A DNA stretch of 64,000 nt from Scilla litardierei (taxonomy: Eukaryota; Streptophyta; Magnoliopsida; Asparagales; Asparagaceae), in NCBI GenBank assembly GCA_030789695.1, contig CM061141.1, forward strand, positions 320,294,452-320,358,451. Direction: 5' to 3'. The position numbers and the translations under genes are program-made. The notes under the pieces were generated by a model. The model had not been told where the DNA came from, ran no database searches, and was given only the letters and a program-made list of their open reading frames with translations. Within the stretch, counting starts at the first letter, position 1. Each line of letters begins with the position of its first letter. This document shows positions 21,032 through 31,843 of the stretch, piece after piece.

Positions 21032-21907
21032 TGTTAGGTCATATGTGTATGGCTATATTGTCATTAGTGACACCTTGGGCTTTTGCTGTTTGCTCTTAAT
21101 TATCTTGATGAAGAATGTTGGACATTTTGTTGAACAGTTATTGTGACATAGGGTTCAACATTTTATGTCAATGCTGAAGATGAATGTCAGGGCTACGGCT
21201 ATGCTATTGAAGAAGAGCCTCTTAGAACTTATTTCTATATCTTCATGGGCCTTCTGGTATATTATATTGAGATTGAAGTTTCGTTGAAGATATTTTTGGC
21301 AACTGGTTTCTCTCGACTATTGTTGAATCGGTTGGAGAGAGATTTTCGCCCATTTATATTTATTGCCGATTTTCGTAGATATGGTGGAACCACTTCCTAG
21401 CTTGGTTCCGTTAATTGTGGGCGGTCAATCTACTCGGATTTAATCAGGCTAACTTCCTTAACTGTACCGTGATTGAGGGGGAGTGGTAATGAAGAGTAGC
21501 GTGAAGATTGGCGGCTAGGGTTTCATCTATATACACAACTTTTGCGAAAGTTGAAAAAACTCCGGGAGGAGGCTGATGGATACTGAGGTAGGGGATCAAG
21601 GGAGTTGATCTTTGTCAGTTTAGCAAGGGGATCTTGCACGCAAGGGGATCTTGCGTAAATTACTCCATGGGTTTGGTAGAGACCACCCAACACGGTTTGT
21701 ATTGAGGAGGAGGTTGTTCCTCATAGTAGAAACGTGGTATTAGTGATTGTAATCATTGATATTTAGTGGAGTAATTTGATTTTTTGGGCGAGGCCCCGTA
21801 TATGTAGGTGTGTGCACCGAACTGCGTTACCAAGTTTCTTGTGTCATCACTTGGTTTCTGTGTTTTACCATTATGTTTATTTGATTACACACACATACTG
21901 AATTTTA
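21032..21907 (+). repeat. 5' LTR of SIRE-like copia
   Basis: About 876 bp starting TGTTAGGTCATA. Its end is set by comparison with the 3' copy and by the primer site at 21910; the terminal dinucleotide is not the usual CA in either copy. It contains GTTGGACATTTTGTTGAACA near its start. Confidence 0.85.
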
Positions 21908-21909
21908 TT

Positions 21910-21921
21910 TGGTATCAGAGC
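21910..21921 (+). other. Primer binding site, initiator tRNA-Met type
   Basis: TGGTATCAGAGC, two bases after the 5' LTR. Confidence 0.93.
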
Positions 21922-21985
21922 AGATCATCCGTGCTGCTTTGTGTTGTCAAAGTGGGTGTGATCCTGTGTTTTCAGTATGCGAACC

Positions 21986-23770
21986 ATGAATACGAAGGGA
22001 GGTGCTTCAGTAACGCGTCCTCCGCTAGTCATCGGCATAAACTACACATACTAGAAGTCCCGGATGGGTGCTTTCATCAAGTCACTGGATGAGAAGGCGT
22101 GGGTTGTCACCATTGAAGGATGAACTCCTCCCATCGAAGTTGACAAAGAAGGTAAAGAACATCACAAACCGGCTAAAGACTGGAGCCCTGAAGAAGATCG
22201 TGCGGCATTAGGAATCTCAAAGGCCCTAAATGCCATTTTCACTGCTGTTGACGAAGAGCAGTTCAAGTTAATCTCCATATGTGAGTATGCCAAAGAAGCA
22301 TGAGATATTCTTCAGAATGTTCATGAAGGGACTAGTAGGGTAAAAGCTTCTAAACTTCAAATGTTGGCATCCCAATTTGAAAATCTAAGGATGAATGATG
22401 ATGAGACTATAGTTGAGTTCAATGAAAGACTGCGAGATATAACTAATCAGGCTTTCTAACTGGGGAAGAAGTACTCCCAAAAGAAGTTGGTTGAGAAAAC
22501 CCTGAGATCTCTACCTAACAAGTTCTCATCAAAGATTGCGACCATTGAAGAAATGAGAAACACATCTACAATGAAACTGGATGAACTCATGGGCTCTCTT
22601 CAGACCTATGACATGAATTTGAAGCAGAACAAAAGGGACAAATGGGTGGCACTAAAGGCAGAAGTTAGTGAAGCATCAAAAACAGAGGATGAATTGGAGC
22701 TTTATGATGACATTGCCTTGCTGACTAAGAACTTCAGCAAAATGATGAGAAAGATCAGCAACAAGGGCCAGAACTTCAGATCTGTCAACAAGGAAGCATG
22801 ACCGAATCTCCACACTGCAGGAAAGGTTACCAGTTGTCCTGCATAGAAGTATGAACCGAAGAACAAAGGCAAATGAATATAGTGCAGGGAATGTGATGGT
22901 TTTGGTCACATACAAGCTAAATGTGCAAATACCCTCAAGAAGCAGAAAAGGAAATCATTAGCTAGTACCTGGAGTGATGAGGACTCTGAAGGCAGTGCGG
23001 GAGATGATAACATCACCAGCAACTATGTTGCCTTTACTGCTATCTTAAATGAGCAATCTGATTGTGATGGATTGTGATGTTGGACCTAATGTTGCAACAT
23101 CAAGTACAATATCGAGCAGTAAATCCGATTCTGAAGAAGATAATGATGAGGAGATTGGTGAAGAAGACATTAAATTAGCTTATCAAACCATGTTTAACAA
23201 GTGGATGATGATTTGTAAGGTCAACAAAACCCTAAAGGAAGAAAATGACACATTGAAAAGTGAAAAGGATGATACTAAGGCTAAACTTTTGAAGACCGAA
23301 CTCAACCTCGAGAATCTTGAGAGCAACCTGAGGAAAACTCTCATCGGAGCTGAGAAGGCAGAAAATATACTCAACAAATGGAACTCTGGGAAGTCAAAGC
23401 GCGATGATATTCTAAACATGGGGAAAATCTCAGGCGACCGCACTGGAGTAGGGTACAACAGAGGAGACTACCTACATGTTCCCAAGAAAAGACGTGCTCT
23501 TGTGATGAAAGAATTTGATAAGATGGGTCACCTCAAGGGAGATGAACAGAAAGTGAAGCAGAAGAAAAGAACTACATCCGGACGTCATGTGCATGATTAC
23601 TGCCGGCTTGTAGGACACACGAACATGAGCTGTTTTAGTCGCATGAAGCATTGGCATGAAGGAAGAAATGTTAGACACTCTGGCAATGGGATGACGAAGA
23701 AATGGGTAATGAAATCTGAACTGTACAGTATGGTGGCTTACACTTCTTTGATTGCCTTTTCTGAAAATAT
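21986..23770 (+). pseudogene. Gag of SIRE-like copia, with stops
   Basis: The ATG at 21986 begins MNTKGGASVTRPP, matching the SIRE gag start. A frame change leads into SLDEKAWVVTIEG, a stop, then KEHHKPAKDWSPEEDRAALG and LNAIFTAVDEEQF. The UBN2 capsid region continues through KASKLQMLASQFENLRM and the longest clean segment 22487-22801 (LVEKTLRSLPNKF). The zinc knuckle CRECDGFGHIQAKC lies at about 22885-22926. A Lys/Glu-rich, coiled-coil-like segment follows (23180-23380: NKTLKEENDTLKSEKDD), then a stretch leading to the protease at 23772. At least five stops break it. Intact SIRE Gag forms the cytoplasmic particle. Confidence 0.82.
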
Positions 23771-24155
23771 GTGATACTTCGACAGTGGATGCTCTCGACA
23801 TATGACGGGTAATCGGAGTCTCCTTACTGAGTATGAAGCTAGCAACAAAGGTCATGTAACCTTTGGTGATGGCCAAAGGAGCAAGGTCATTGGGAAGGGA
23901 AACCTAAAGATGACAGGATCTCTTAATTTGAAAGATGTTATGCATGTTAAAGACTTGGAGGCAAATATTTTTAGTATAAGCCAACTGTGTGATCAAGGCT
24001 TTTCCGTTCGATTTACTAAAGATGGGTGCCTTGTTTTTAATGGAGACGGAGCATGCATGCTTACAGGGGAAAGATCTGCTGACAACTGCTATTTACTGCA
24101 AGAAACTAAACCGTGTCTCAATGTTACCGTTGATGTCTCTGAGCAGTGGCATTAA
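23766..24155 (+). pseudogene. Protease and pre-integrase region of SIRE-like copia
   Basis: The catalytic motif is intact: YFDSGCSRHMTGN (about 23774-23812). The codon just before it is TGA where Trp is expected, so translation from gag stops there. The following segment KGHVTFGDGQ, LKDVMHVKDLEANIFSISQL and KDGCLVFNGDG is the normal copia protease and GAG-pre-integrase sequence. The frame ends at a stop directly after SEQWH; the next bases continue as KLGHLNFKTL, the usual WHxxLGHxN motif, so one base change made the stop. Confidence 0.87.
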
Positions 24156-25230
24156 AAGCTAGGGCATCTCAACTTCAAGACCTTGATGAAGATATCCAAA
24201 GTGGGAGCTGTTCGTGGGATACCGGCTTTAAACAAGAAAAGAGAGGGGGGGTGTGGTCCTTGTCAACTAGGGAAAGAAAAGAAGACTAGTCACAAGCAAC
24301 TTCAGATGATCACCACGTCCAAGAATCTGGAGCTGTTACATATGGATCTAATTGGACCGACAACGGAAAGTAGCATGAGAGTTAAGAAATACATCTATCT
24401 CTGTGTTGATTTTTCAAGGTATGCCTGGGTAGAATTTCTTAAGTCAGACACATTTGAAGCCTTCAAGAAGCTATGTACTCGACTTCAGATTGAGAAAGAA
24501 AATAGCATTGGCAAGATTGTCAGGATTCAAAGTGACCACGGCAAAGAGTTTGAGAATCATTCTTTTTCTGACTTTTGTGAAACTCAAGGCATTGCGCATG
24601 AGTTTTCCTCTTCTAAGATCCCTCAACAGAATGGTGTGGTTGAAAGGAAAAACCGCACTCTACAAGAGATGGCGCGTGTGATGTTGAATGCCAGGGAGGT
24701 TAGTGCTTGGTGGTAGGCTGAAGCTGTCAACATTGCATGCTACACTATAAATAGAGTTTATCTCCGACCTAGAACTGAGAAACACCATATGAGATCTGGA
24801 AAGGTAGGAAATCTGATGTATCTTACTTTCATATTTTCGAAAGCAAATACTATAGCTTGCAAGACCGCACTCCGAGGGGCAAGTTTGATGCAAAGAGTGA
24901 CAGAGGGATATTTGTTGGATATTCCACAACAAGCCGTGCCTTCAGGGTTTTAAACCATTGTACCAATGTCATGATGGAGTTAATTAATGTTGTGGTTGAC
25001 GATTTTGATCAGGGATAGGCAGTCATAAGTGGCAAAAGAACTTATTAGGAAGACGGCACATATGAGGAAGATCGTGTTAAACCAAATGTTGTAACATCTG
25101 ATACAACACACGGTAATGTTGAACAAAATGTTGCAACACATGATGCAACATCTACTGCGGAACTGCTTACTGAGGCAGGTGATACTCACGCTCCTAGAGG
25201 AATCACTAGAGTCATACGGAATCATCCTCT
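24156..25230 (+). pseudogene. Integrase of SIRE-like copia
   Basis: The zinc-binding domain is complete: LGHLNFKTL with CGPCQLGKEKK. The catalytic core has LLHMDLIGP (first Asp), FSRYAWVEFLKSD, IQSDHGKEFEN (second Asp) and PQQNGVVERKNRTLQEMARVM (Glu), all conserved. A TAG stop at 24714-24716 sits just after VSAWW, followed by AEAVNIACYTINRVYLRP. Beyond about 24780 the frame is broken (KYYSLQDRTPRGKFDAKSD is visible near 24850-24900). 25080-25160 contains several ATGTTGYAACAT words. The domain order and residues are typical of SIRE integrase. Confidence 0.85.
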
Positions 25231-26340
25231 AGAGTTGGTTATTGATGATGTTCAAGGCGGACTCCGAACTAGAGGTACAAGCCAAGTCAACTACCGTGAT
25301 CTTGCTGGGTATGTGTGTTTCCTCTCTGTTGTTAAGCCTAAGAATGTGAAGGAAGCTCTCTGTGACGAGTTCTGGGTGTCAGCAATGCAAGAAGAGCTGA
25401 ACCAGTTTAAACGTAATGATGTTTGGAGTCTGGTTGAGAGACCAAAAAGGATAAATGTCATAGGGACGAAATGGATATTTAAGAACAATGCCAATGAGAA
25501 AGGCAATGTCACCTGCAATAAGGCTCGTCTGGTGGCTCAAGGCTACACTCAGGTAGAAGGCATTGATTTTGATGAGGCATTTGCGCATGTTGCTCAACTG
25601 GAATCAATCAGACTTCTTCTAGCAGTTGCCTGCAGTTTCAATTTCAAGCTTCATCAGATGGATGTAAAGAGTGTCTTCTTGAACAGAATATTGAACGAAG
25701 AAGTGTATGTCGAACAGCCTAAAGGATTCGAAGACCCATTTCTTCATAATCATGTCTACCAACTGAAGAAGGCACTCTATGTGTTGAAGTAAGCTCCAAG
25801 GGCCTGGTACGAGAGGTTGACTAAGTATATTCTCCAAAAAGGCTATGAACGAGGGGGAGCCGACAAGGCATTATTTGTTCAAAGAACCAAGTCTGTCGTT
25901 ATTGTTGTCCAGATCTATGTAGATGATATAGTATTCGGTTCTACTTCACAACAGCTGGTGCATGGATTCATTGCTTTCAGAGGGAGTTCGAGATGAGCAT
26001 GGTTGGTGAATTGAGCATGTTTCTTGGACTTCAGGTAAAACAATCTAATGATGGTCTGTTCATTTCCCAAAGCAAATACGCTAAAAACCTAGTAAAGAGA
26101 TTTGGACGGGAGAATGCTCGACAAGTTCCCACTCCTATGTATACAAGGGACAAGCTCTCCAAAGATGATAGCGGGAAATCGGTGGAAGTCTCACTGTATA
26201 ACAGTATGATAGGGAGACAGGTAGCAGACCTGATATCAGCTTCAATGTGGGGGTATGTGCTCGTTATCAAGCATGTCCTAAAGAATCTCATATCACTACA
26301 GTTAAAAGAATGATATGTTAGTTGAACTGCAGAATATGGT
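25231..26340 (+). pseudogene. Reverse transcriptase of SIRE-like copia
   Basis: The main segment 25235-25792 has VKEALCDEFWVSAMQEELNQF, VWSLVERPKRINVIGTKWIF, ARLVAQGYTQVEGIDFDEAF and LHQMDVKSVFLN, ending at KKALYVLK followed by TAA where LKQAPRAW is expected. The frame continues past the stop into WYERLTKYILQKGYERGG. The catalytic box YVDDIVFGST is intact at 25916-25945. A frameshift near 25960-25990 leads to 25993-26313 (MSMVGELSMFLGLQVKQS, then ISQSKYAKNLVKRFG), the thumb and connection. The lesions make the enzyme non-functional, but the active-site residues are not lost. Confidence 0.88.
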
Positions 26341-26835
26341 ATATTGTATACTAAGGACACGAATACCTTACTCTCAGGCTATAGTGATGTTGATTGGGCA
26401 GGAAACACAGATGACAGAAAAAGTACTACATGTGGATGTTTTTATGTTGGAAATAATCGTGTATCCTGGTACAGCAAGAAGCAGAATTCTATCTCTCTAT
26501 CTACGGCGGAGGCTGAATACATTGCAGCAGGGAGCTGTTGTACTCAACTCTTATGGATGAAGCAGATGCTGACAGATTATGGGGTGGAGCAGAGTGTCTT
26601 GACTATTTTGTGTGACAACCAGAGTGCTATCAACATTTCTAAGAATCCAGTTCAACACTCCAGAACCAGACATATAGACATCCGACACTATTTCATCAGA
26701 GAGTTGGTAGAGAAGAAACTTCTTGCCATGGAATATGTTGCAACATCCAACCAATTAGCTGACATCTTCACTAAACCCCTGGACTCTAGCAGATTTGAAG
26801 AATTGGGACAGTCTCTTGGACTGTGTCGTATCTAA
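26341..26835 (+). pseudogene. RNase H of SIRE-like copia (largely intact frame)
   Basis: A clean frame from about 26344 to the stop at 26835: LLSGYSDVDWAGNTDDRKST with the first catalytic Asp, VSWYSKKQNSISLSTAEAEYIAAGSC with the catalytic Glu, ILCDNQSAINISKNPVQHSRTRHIDIRHYFIRE with the further Asp and His, and the end NQLADIFTKPLDSSRFEELG. This is the best-preserved domain of the element. The polyprotein terminates here, and an untranslated gap of roughly 120 bp, with several GTTGCAACAT-type words, separates it from the env-like region. Confidence 0.9.
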
Positions 26836-26953
26836 TGTTGCACATCATGTTGAACATAATGTTGTACTTTTTGTTGCAACATAAGGGGGTGGTGGGATGG
26901 TATAAGTGGTTGGGCCGATTTAAAACTTAGCACAGCTTTTCTACTCTCCCAGT

Positions 26954-29521
26954 TTGGTGTTATTTCTCTCGGCACTCATTTCTTCCCTAATTTCTTTCAA
27001 AAGCTTCGGTGTGCTTCTCAGGTTCTTGATCTCATTTTGGAAATTCGCTTTTTCCTTTCATCAAATGGCTCACGATCAAGGCAAGAAATCATCTCAGTTC
27101 CCTCGCCGTTCCTCTCGTCAGGCTTCATCGTCAATAAGAACTGCATCTTCGTCCTCTCCTCCTAAGGTCAAGCGGAAGGGAGTGCTTCCTCGGTCTAAAC
27201 AAGTCTCCTCATTTGGTAATTCTCATTCTCCCTCTTCTCAGATGCCATCCCCTGGCATGCATTCCATCAATGTGTCGGATTCGGAGTTGGGGCTTGTTTT
27301 CCCAATTCTTGACATTCCAATTCCTCATGTCAAACCCTTGATGTCCTTTTCTGCGGAAGATGAGAAATTCCCTCCTCCAGTCACTGTCCATGACTGGTTT
27401 TGGCATCTACGTAGGACATGCCGCAAACTGGATCTCTCTTGGTTGGATTTCTCTGGTGTTTGTTTTGGTCTATTTAAATTAGACAGACTGAGGGGTAAAC
27501 TGATGAGTGAAGAAGTGCCTGATGATGACGAGATCATCCTTACAACCTGAAGGCCAAGAAGATCTATTGTGAAAATTCTGAAATAATTGTGATGGAGATT
27601 TCTGATTCTGAGTCTTCTGTGTCTGCTGAGAAGCCTAGATTAGATGTTAATGGTGAAGCAGATTCGTGTCCTGTTGATGGTGAAACTGAAGACCTTGATG
27701 CCCATGTTGATCCTACGGGTGGTTGTCCTATTGCTGAAGATACTAATGGAAGTAAGGTACTTCCTGAAAGTGTCCAATCTCTAATATCACATGTTTAAGA
27801 TGATGTCGAGGATGTACCAGATATGCATATTGAAACTGATGCCGGGGGGGGTGTGGTTGAAGTGGCTATCATGGCTGAAGTAGTTGAAGCAAGTGCTCAT
27901 GTGGAAGAACCATCTGAAGTGGTTGAGTCAGGACTTCCATCTAACTATCATGTGCCTCAAATACATGAAGAAGCTCCTGTTCAGGAGACAGTTGGTATGT
28001 CCCCAGCTGTCACCATGGCTGAAGTGGATCCAGAAGTTATTCAAGCAGGTAGTTCAGTGCATATGCAAGAAGATAAGACTGTGACTATACCAGATATGGT
28101 CCCTCCTACTCTGAATTTGGAAGTGTTCCTATGGATGATGCTGCTTTTGATGACACTGAAGCATCACGAGAAGATGTTACTCCCAGTGATGTTGGAGACA
28201 TTGTTGCAACATCAGATGCAACATGCTCACCGGCTGTGCAAGAAGAAGATGGTTCGGTGCCCTTGTCTGGGTCTGCTAATGTTGATCTGATCCCTCCTCA
28301 TGCTCGCAAACCAAGGTCTTCATCTAGAAAACGTGAAGCGCCCTCTTTCTATGCTTGTCTATCTCCATCTAAAAGGACCAAAGTCTCAGGTTCTTCAGGT
28401 TCTCCCTCTACTTCTCTCTTTACTGCTTCTGATGTAGTCTCCAAGATATTTTTGACACATCCTGTAAGAAGAGGTGGACCTCATACTCTGATAGATCTCT
28501 CCATGCTGAAAAGCCCATATCTCTACCTTCATTTGCCAAGACTCAGTTCATTTCTATTTTAAAGGACATCAATCTTCTGCATGCTGCCACTTGTTTCAAG
28601 TCTCACTACCCTGTCAGGGAGTTCTATTGCAACATCTCTAAGTTTGCTGGAGAGCCATCCTCTAGATGGGCTTTCAGGGCATTTATCAGGGGAAAGGTTA
28701 TGTCCTTCTCTCCATCAGTGTTAAACAAAATCTTAAAGTGGTTATGCTCTCCAACCCTGCCTGCCTTTGGGGATTCAGTATGTGATGATTATGATATGTT
28801 TGTGAAGACAATCACAGGGGGCAAGTTCAAGTGTTGGCCAAAGTCAGCATCTTTTCCATCTTCTGCCCTTTCTGTAAAAAAAAATTTGCGCTATGAGATT
28901 GCTACTAGGGACTGGCTCCCCACCTCAAATGTATCTGTTGTCACAAGGGACATGTATAAATTGTTTTATTCTGCTGGTACTAAGCAGCCTTTTAATCTTG
29001 GACGAATCATTTTTGACTCCATATTATCTCTTTCTGAGTCTTCTGGGTCTTCATCATCCATGCCTCATAGCTATCTTATTTCTATGCTGCTAATCTCCCA
29101 GAGAGTCGTTCCCTCCACTACTGTTCTTGCCTCAGCTTGTGGAGGCATAAGCTTTACAACCAAATCTGTGGCGGAAAAAATAAATGATATATCTGGTATT
29201 TCTTCTACTGTCTCTGGGACTGCCCCTTCATCTCCAGTGTCACCTGGATCTGGGTCAACTGCTGCTGTCATGGAGTCTCCATTTGCTCATGTTGTATCTG
29301 ATCATTCTTGCTCTGTGAACAACCATGCTCTTCTCATCGAAGACATTCAAGTTTTAGAGAAAATGTTGCGGAATGTTGATGACCAGTTACTCCTTCTTGA
29401 TGGTCAAAAGGTTGCCTTTGAGGCTCAGAGAATAATGCTTGAGAAAGGATCTCTGTGCGGAAATCTAAGATACCCCCTACTTCTTCACTCCATGCATGAT
29501 GCGTCTGCCAGTGGTACCTAG
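26954..29521 (+). pseudogene. Env-like (third) ORF of SIRE-like copia, broken
   Basis: Three open segments follow RNase H. The first (26954-27550) begins with a hydrophobic stretch (about residues 1-35, possibly a signal or membrane segment if the upstream ATG is used; an alternative start MAHDQGKKSSQ at 27065 lacks it), then a Ser/Arg/Pro-rich region. The middle (27589-28560) is acidic and Val/Glu-rich with stops. The last (28700-29521) has SVLNKILKWLCSP, a predicted helix-rich body and a Ser/Gly/Thr-rich tail ending in a coiled-coil-like LIEDIQVLEKMLRNV segment. Position, size and composition match the SIRE env-like protein, whose role is unproven. Breaks include stops near 27548, 27796 and 28560. 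Confidence 0.72.
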
Positions 29522-29761
29522 TAAGGTATGTCCTTTGCTTTTTAGTGGCCCAAAGGGGGAGTAGTTTGGGTTGGGTTGCTCCTGTGTTTCCTAGCTATGA
29601 TGTTCGATATAATGTCGTTGTGATGTTGGATATAATGTTAGAGTATGTTTTCTTGTATTCCAGTGTTGGGCATTTTCTATGTATTTCTCAGTGAATTGTT
29701 CTTCATCATCCTGCTGTCTCATGTTTGGTTGATTGTGCCACTAAATGCCAAAGGGAGAGAT

Positions 29762-30629
29762 TGTTAGGTCATACATGTATGGTTATATTGTCATTAGGGG
29801 CACCTTGGGTTTTTTCTGTTTGCTCTTAATTATCTTGATGAAGAATGTTGGACATTTTGTTGAACAGTTATTATGACATAAGGTTTAACATTTTATGTCA
29901 ATGCTGAAGATGAATGTCAAGGCTATGACTATGCTGTTGAAGAAGAGCCTCTCAGAACTTATTTCCATATCTTCATGGGTCTTCTGGTATATTCTGTTGA
30001 GATTGAAGATTCGTTGAAGATATTTTTGGCAACTGGTTTCTCTCGACTATTGTTGAATCGGTTGGAGAGAGATTTTCGCCCATTTATATTTATTGCTGAT
30101 TTTCGTAGATATGGTGGAACCACTTCCTACCTTGGTTTCGGTAATTGTGGGCGGCCAATCTACTCGGATTTAATAAGGCTAACTTCCTTACTGTGCCATG
30201 ATTGAGGGGGAGCGGTATTGAAGAGTAGCGTGAAGATTGGTGGCTAGGGTTTCATCTATATACACAACTTTTGCGAAAGTTGAAAAAACTCCGGGAGGAG
30301 GCTGACGGCTACCGAGGTAGGGGATCAAGGGAGTTGATCAGTTTAGCAAGGGGATCTTGCACGCAAGGGGAACTTGCACAAATTACTCCATGGGTTTGGT
30401 TGAGACCACCCAACACGGTTTGTATTGAGTGTGTGTTGTTCCTCCTAATAGAAACGTGGTATTAGTGATTGTAATCATTGATATTTAGTGGAGTAATTTG
30501 ATTTTCTGGACGAGGCCCCGCAGATGTAGGTGTGCGCACCGAACTGCGTTACCAAGTTCCTTGTGTCATCACTTGGTTTCTATGTTTTACCATTATGTTT
30601 ATTTGATTACACACACGTACTGAATTTCC
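29762..30629 (+). repeat. 3' LTR of SIRE-like copia
   Basis: About 868 bp, TGTTAGGTCATA to GAATTTCC, followed by GTGAC. The short purine run AAAGGGAGAGATTG just upstream (29750-29761) is the probable polypurine tract. Confidence 0.87.
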
Positions 30630-30634
30630 GTGAC

Positions 30635-31230
30635 TTTGTATTTCACTTCTATTTTGATATAATGATACCAAAGTGTTATTCCTACACTTCTTTAATATTT
30701 TATTTAAGAACTTTTATTGAACAATTTTACCAACCATATAACATCTACATCTCATATGCATTTGCACTTATTATTATGAATCTTACTCAATTTACATTCT
30801 TTTTTAGTTTCGTTCTTTTTAAAGTTATTCTCATCTCCCATACTTTGATTTTTCGTATAAAATTATGATTTTTGCTCTTCTAAGAGAACCTTATCTTCTC
30901 TTATATCCGGTGTACTACTTTCATTAAAAAGTTTGTCAAAGTATTTAATTGCAGATACATCTAACCTCATTGTCTTTGACTAATTTTTTTTTGGTTTTTG
31001 TCTCTAATGCACTTAACTCACACAAGTCCATTCATTTTTTCGCATTCACACTGGACGATAGAGGTTTTTCTCTCTTTTAGCTGTATCTAACTTATTATAA
31101 ATAAATACCAGCAGCATACACTCTAAACTCTGAATTTAGCCTCTCGATTAACTCTTTTAGCTTCTTTCTATTGCTAATTTATATTGCTTTGAGGCATCAA
31201 CATCTCGACACCCTCTTCCTGATTGATAAA
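30635..31230 (-). pseudogene. LINE remnant, antisense, upstream half
   Basis: AT-rich sequence collinear with the antisense LINE at 18830-19989. It follows directly on from that block when the hAT-type and SIRE insertions are removed, and has the same base bias and decay. I see no intact catalytic motif here. The assignment rests mainly on continuity and composition, and the right limit is approximate. Confidence 0.45.
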
Positions 31231-31654
31231 AAAAATTTTTGTTTAAGTATGGATCCATTATCTTTGCCATTTAAATGGTTATGAAGTTTGGAGTACTATG
31301 AGTGTCCTTTTCAACTAGTTTATATGAGCAAGTGCTTCGGCTTAGAGTATGAATAACGGCCTTATCTCTGGGATAAAGGTTTTTGAGCCAGTGGGATGCT
31401 TCCAGAGTTGTAATAATGTTCCAACGTTCCATTGCTGTCAATTTGCTATTTGGCTTTTTGCCCCAAAATGTTTTTGTTATGTTTGTGCACAATCGATGAA
31501 ACTGATGTCAATCTTCAGGGCAAAAACTCTCATCATTTAGGAAAATTGAACAAGTAGAGAACAAGAGGGAAATATATTGCACAGCATTACAACAAGATTC
31601 TATCTATGATTGTACCAGCTAATAGATGTGTAGGATCCAAGGCTAGGCCTAGTT
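31231..31654. other. Unassigned unique-looking sequence
   Basis: Short frames on both strands (for example 31349-31540) have no motif I recognise. No terminal repeats. Confidence 0.4.
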
Positions 31655-31662
31655 TTCAAAAG

Positions 31663-31835
31663 GATATGTGCTATATACACCCCTACTCATAGGGGTGTAT
31701 ATAGGTTTCAGTGTCCATTTTTTCTTAAAATAGAAAATAGTTAGGCTTATTTGACAAATAAAACAATTGCTTTTCTAATTTTGGAAGCCAAAACTGCATA
31801 CACCCCTATGAGTAGGGGTGTATACAGCATTACCC
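31663..31835. mobile_element. Small MITE with 8-bp duplication TTCAAAAG
   Basis: 173 bp. Ends GATATGTGCTATATACACCC and the near complement form long inverted repeats (about 43 bases, several mismatches). Each end also contains the self-complementary block ACACCCCTACTCATAGGGGTGT. TTCAAAAG flanks at 31655-31662 and 31836-31843. The 8-bp duplication suggests a hAT-type MITE. Confidence 0.78.
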
Positions 31836-31843
31836 TTCAAAAG

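Larger units (their letters stand above)
21032..30629 (+). mobile_element. SIRE/Maximus-like Ty1/copia retrotransposon with env-like ORF, decayed
   Basis: The 5' LTR (21032-21907), tRNA-Met primer site, gag, protease, integrase, reverse transcriptase, RNase H, an additional env-like region and the 3' LTR (29762-30629) are all present in order, with duplication GTGAC. A third coding region between RNase H and the 3' LTR is the hallmark of the SIRE lineage. Stops and frameshifts occur in every domain, so this copy is inactive. The two LTRs differ at several percent of positions by eye, indicating a moderately old insertion. It interrupts an antisense LINE next to the hAT-type element. Confidence 0.88.

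Noticed and set aside
26954..29521. Integrated plant pararetrovirus envelope or movement gene
   Set aside because: Position between copia RNase H and 3' LTR, within one duplication, makes it the env-like ORF of a SIRE-type retrotransposon; no caulimovirus motif seen.
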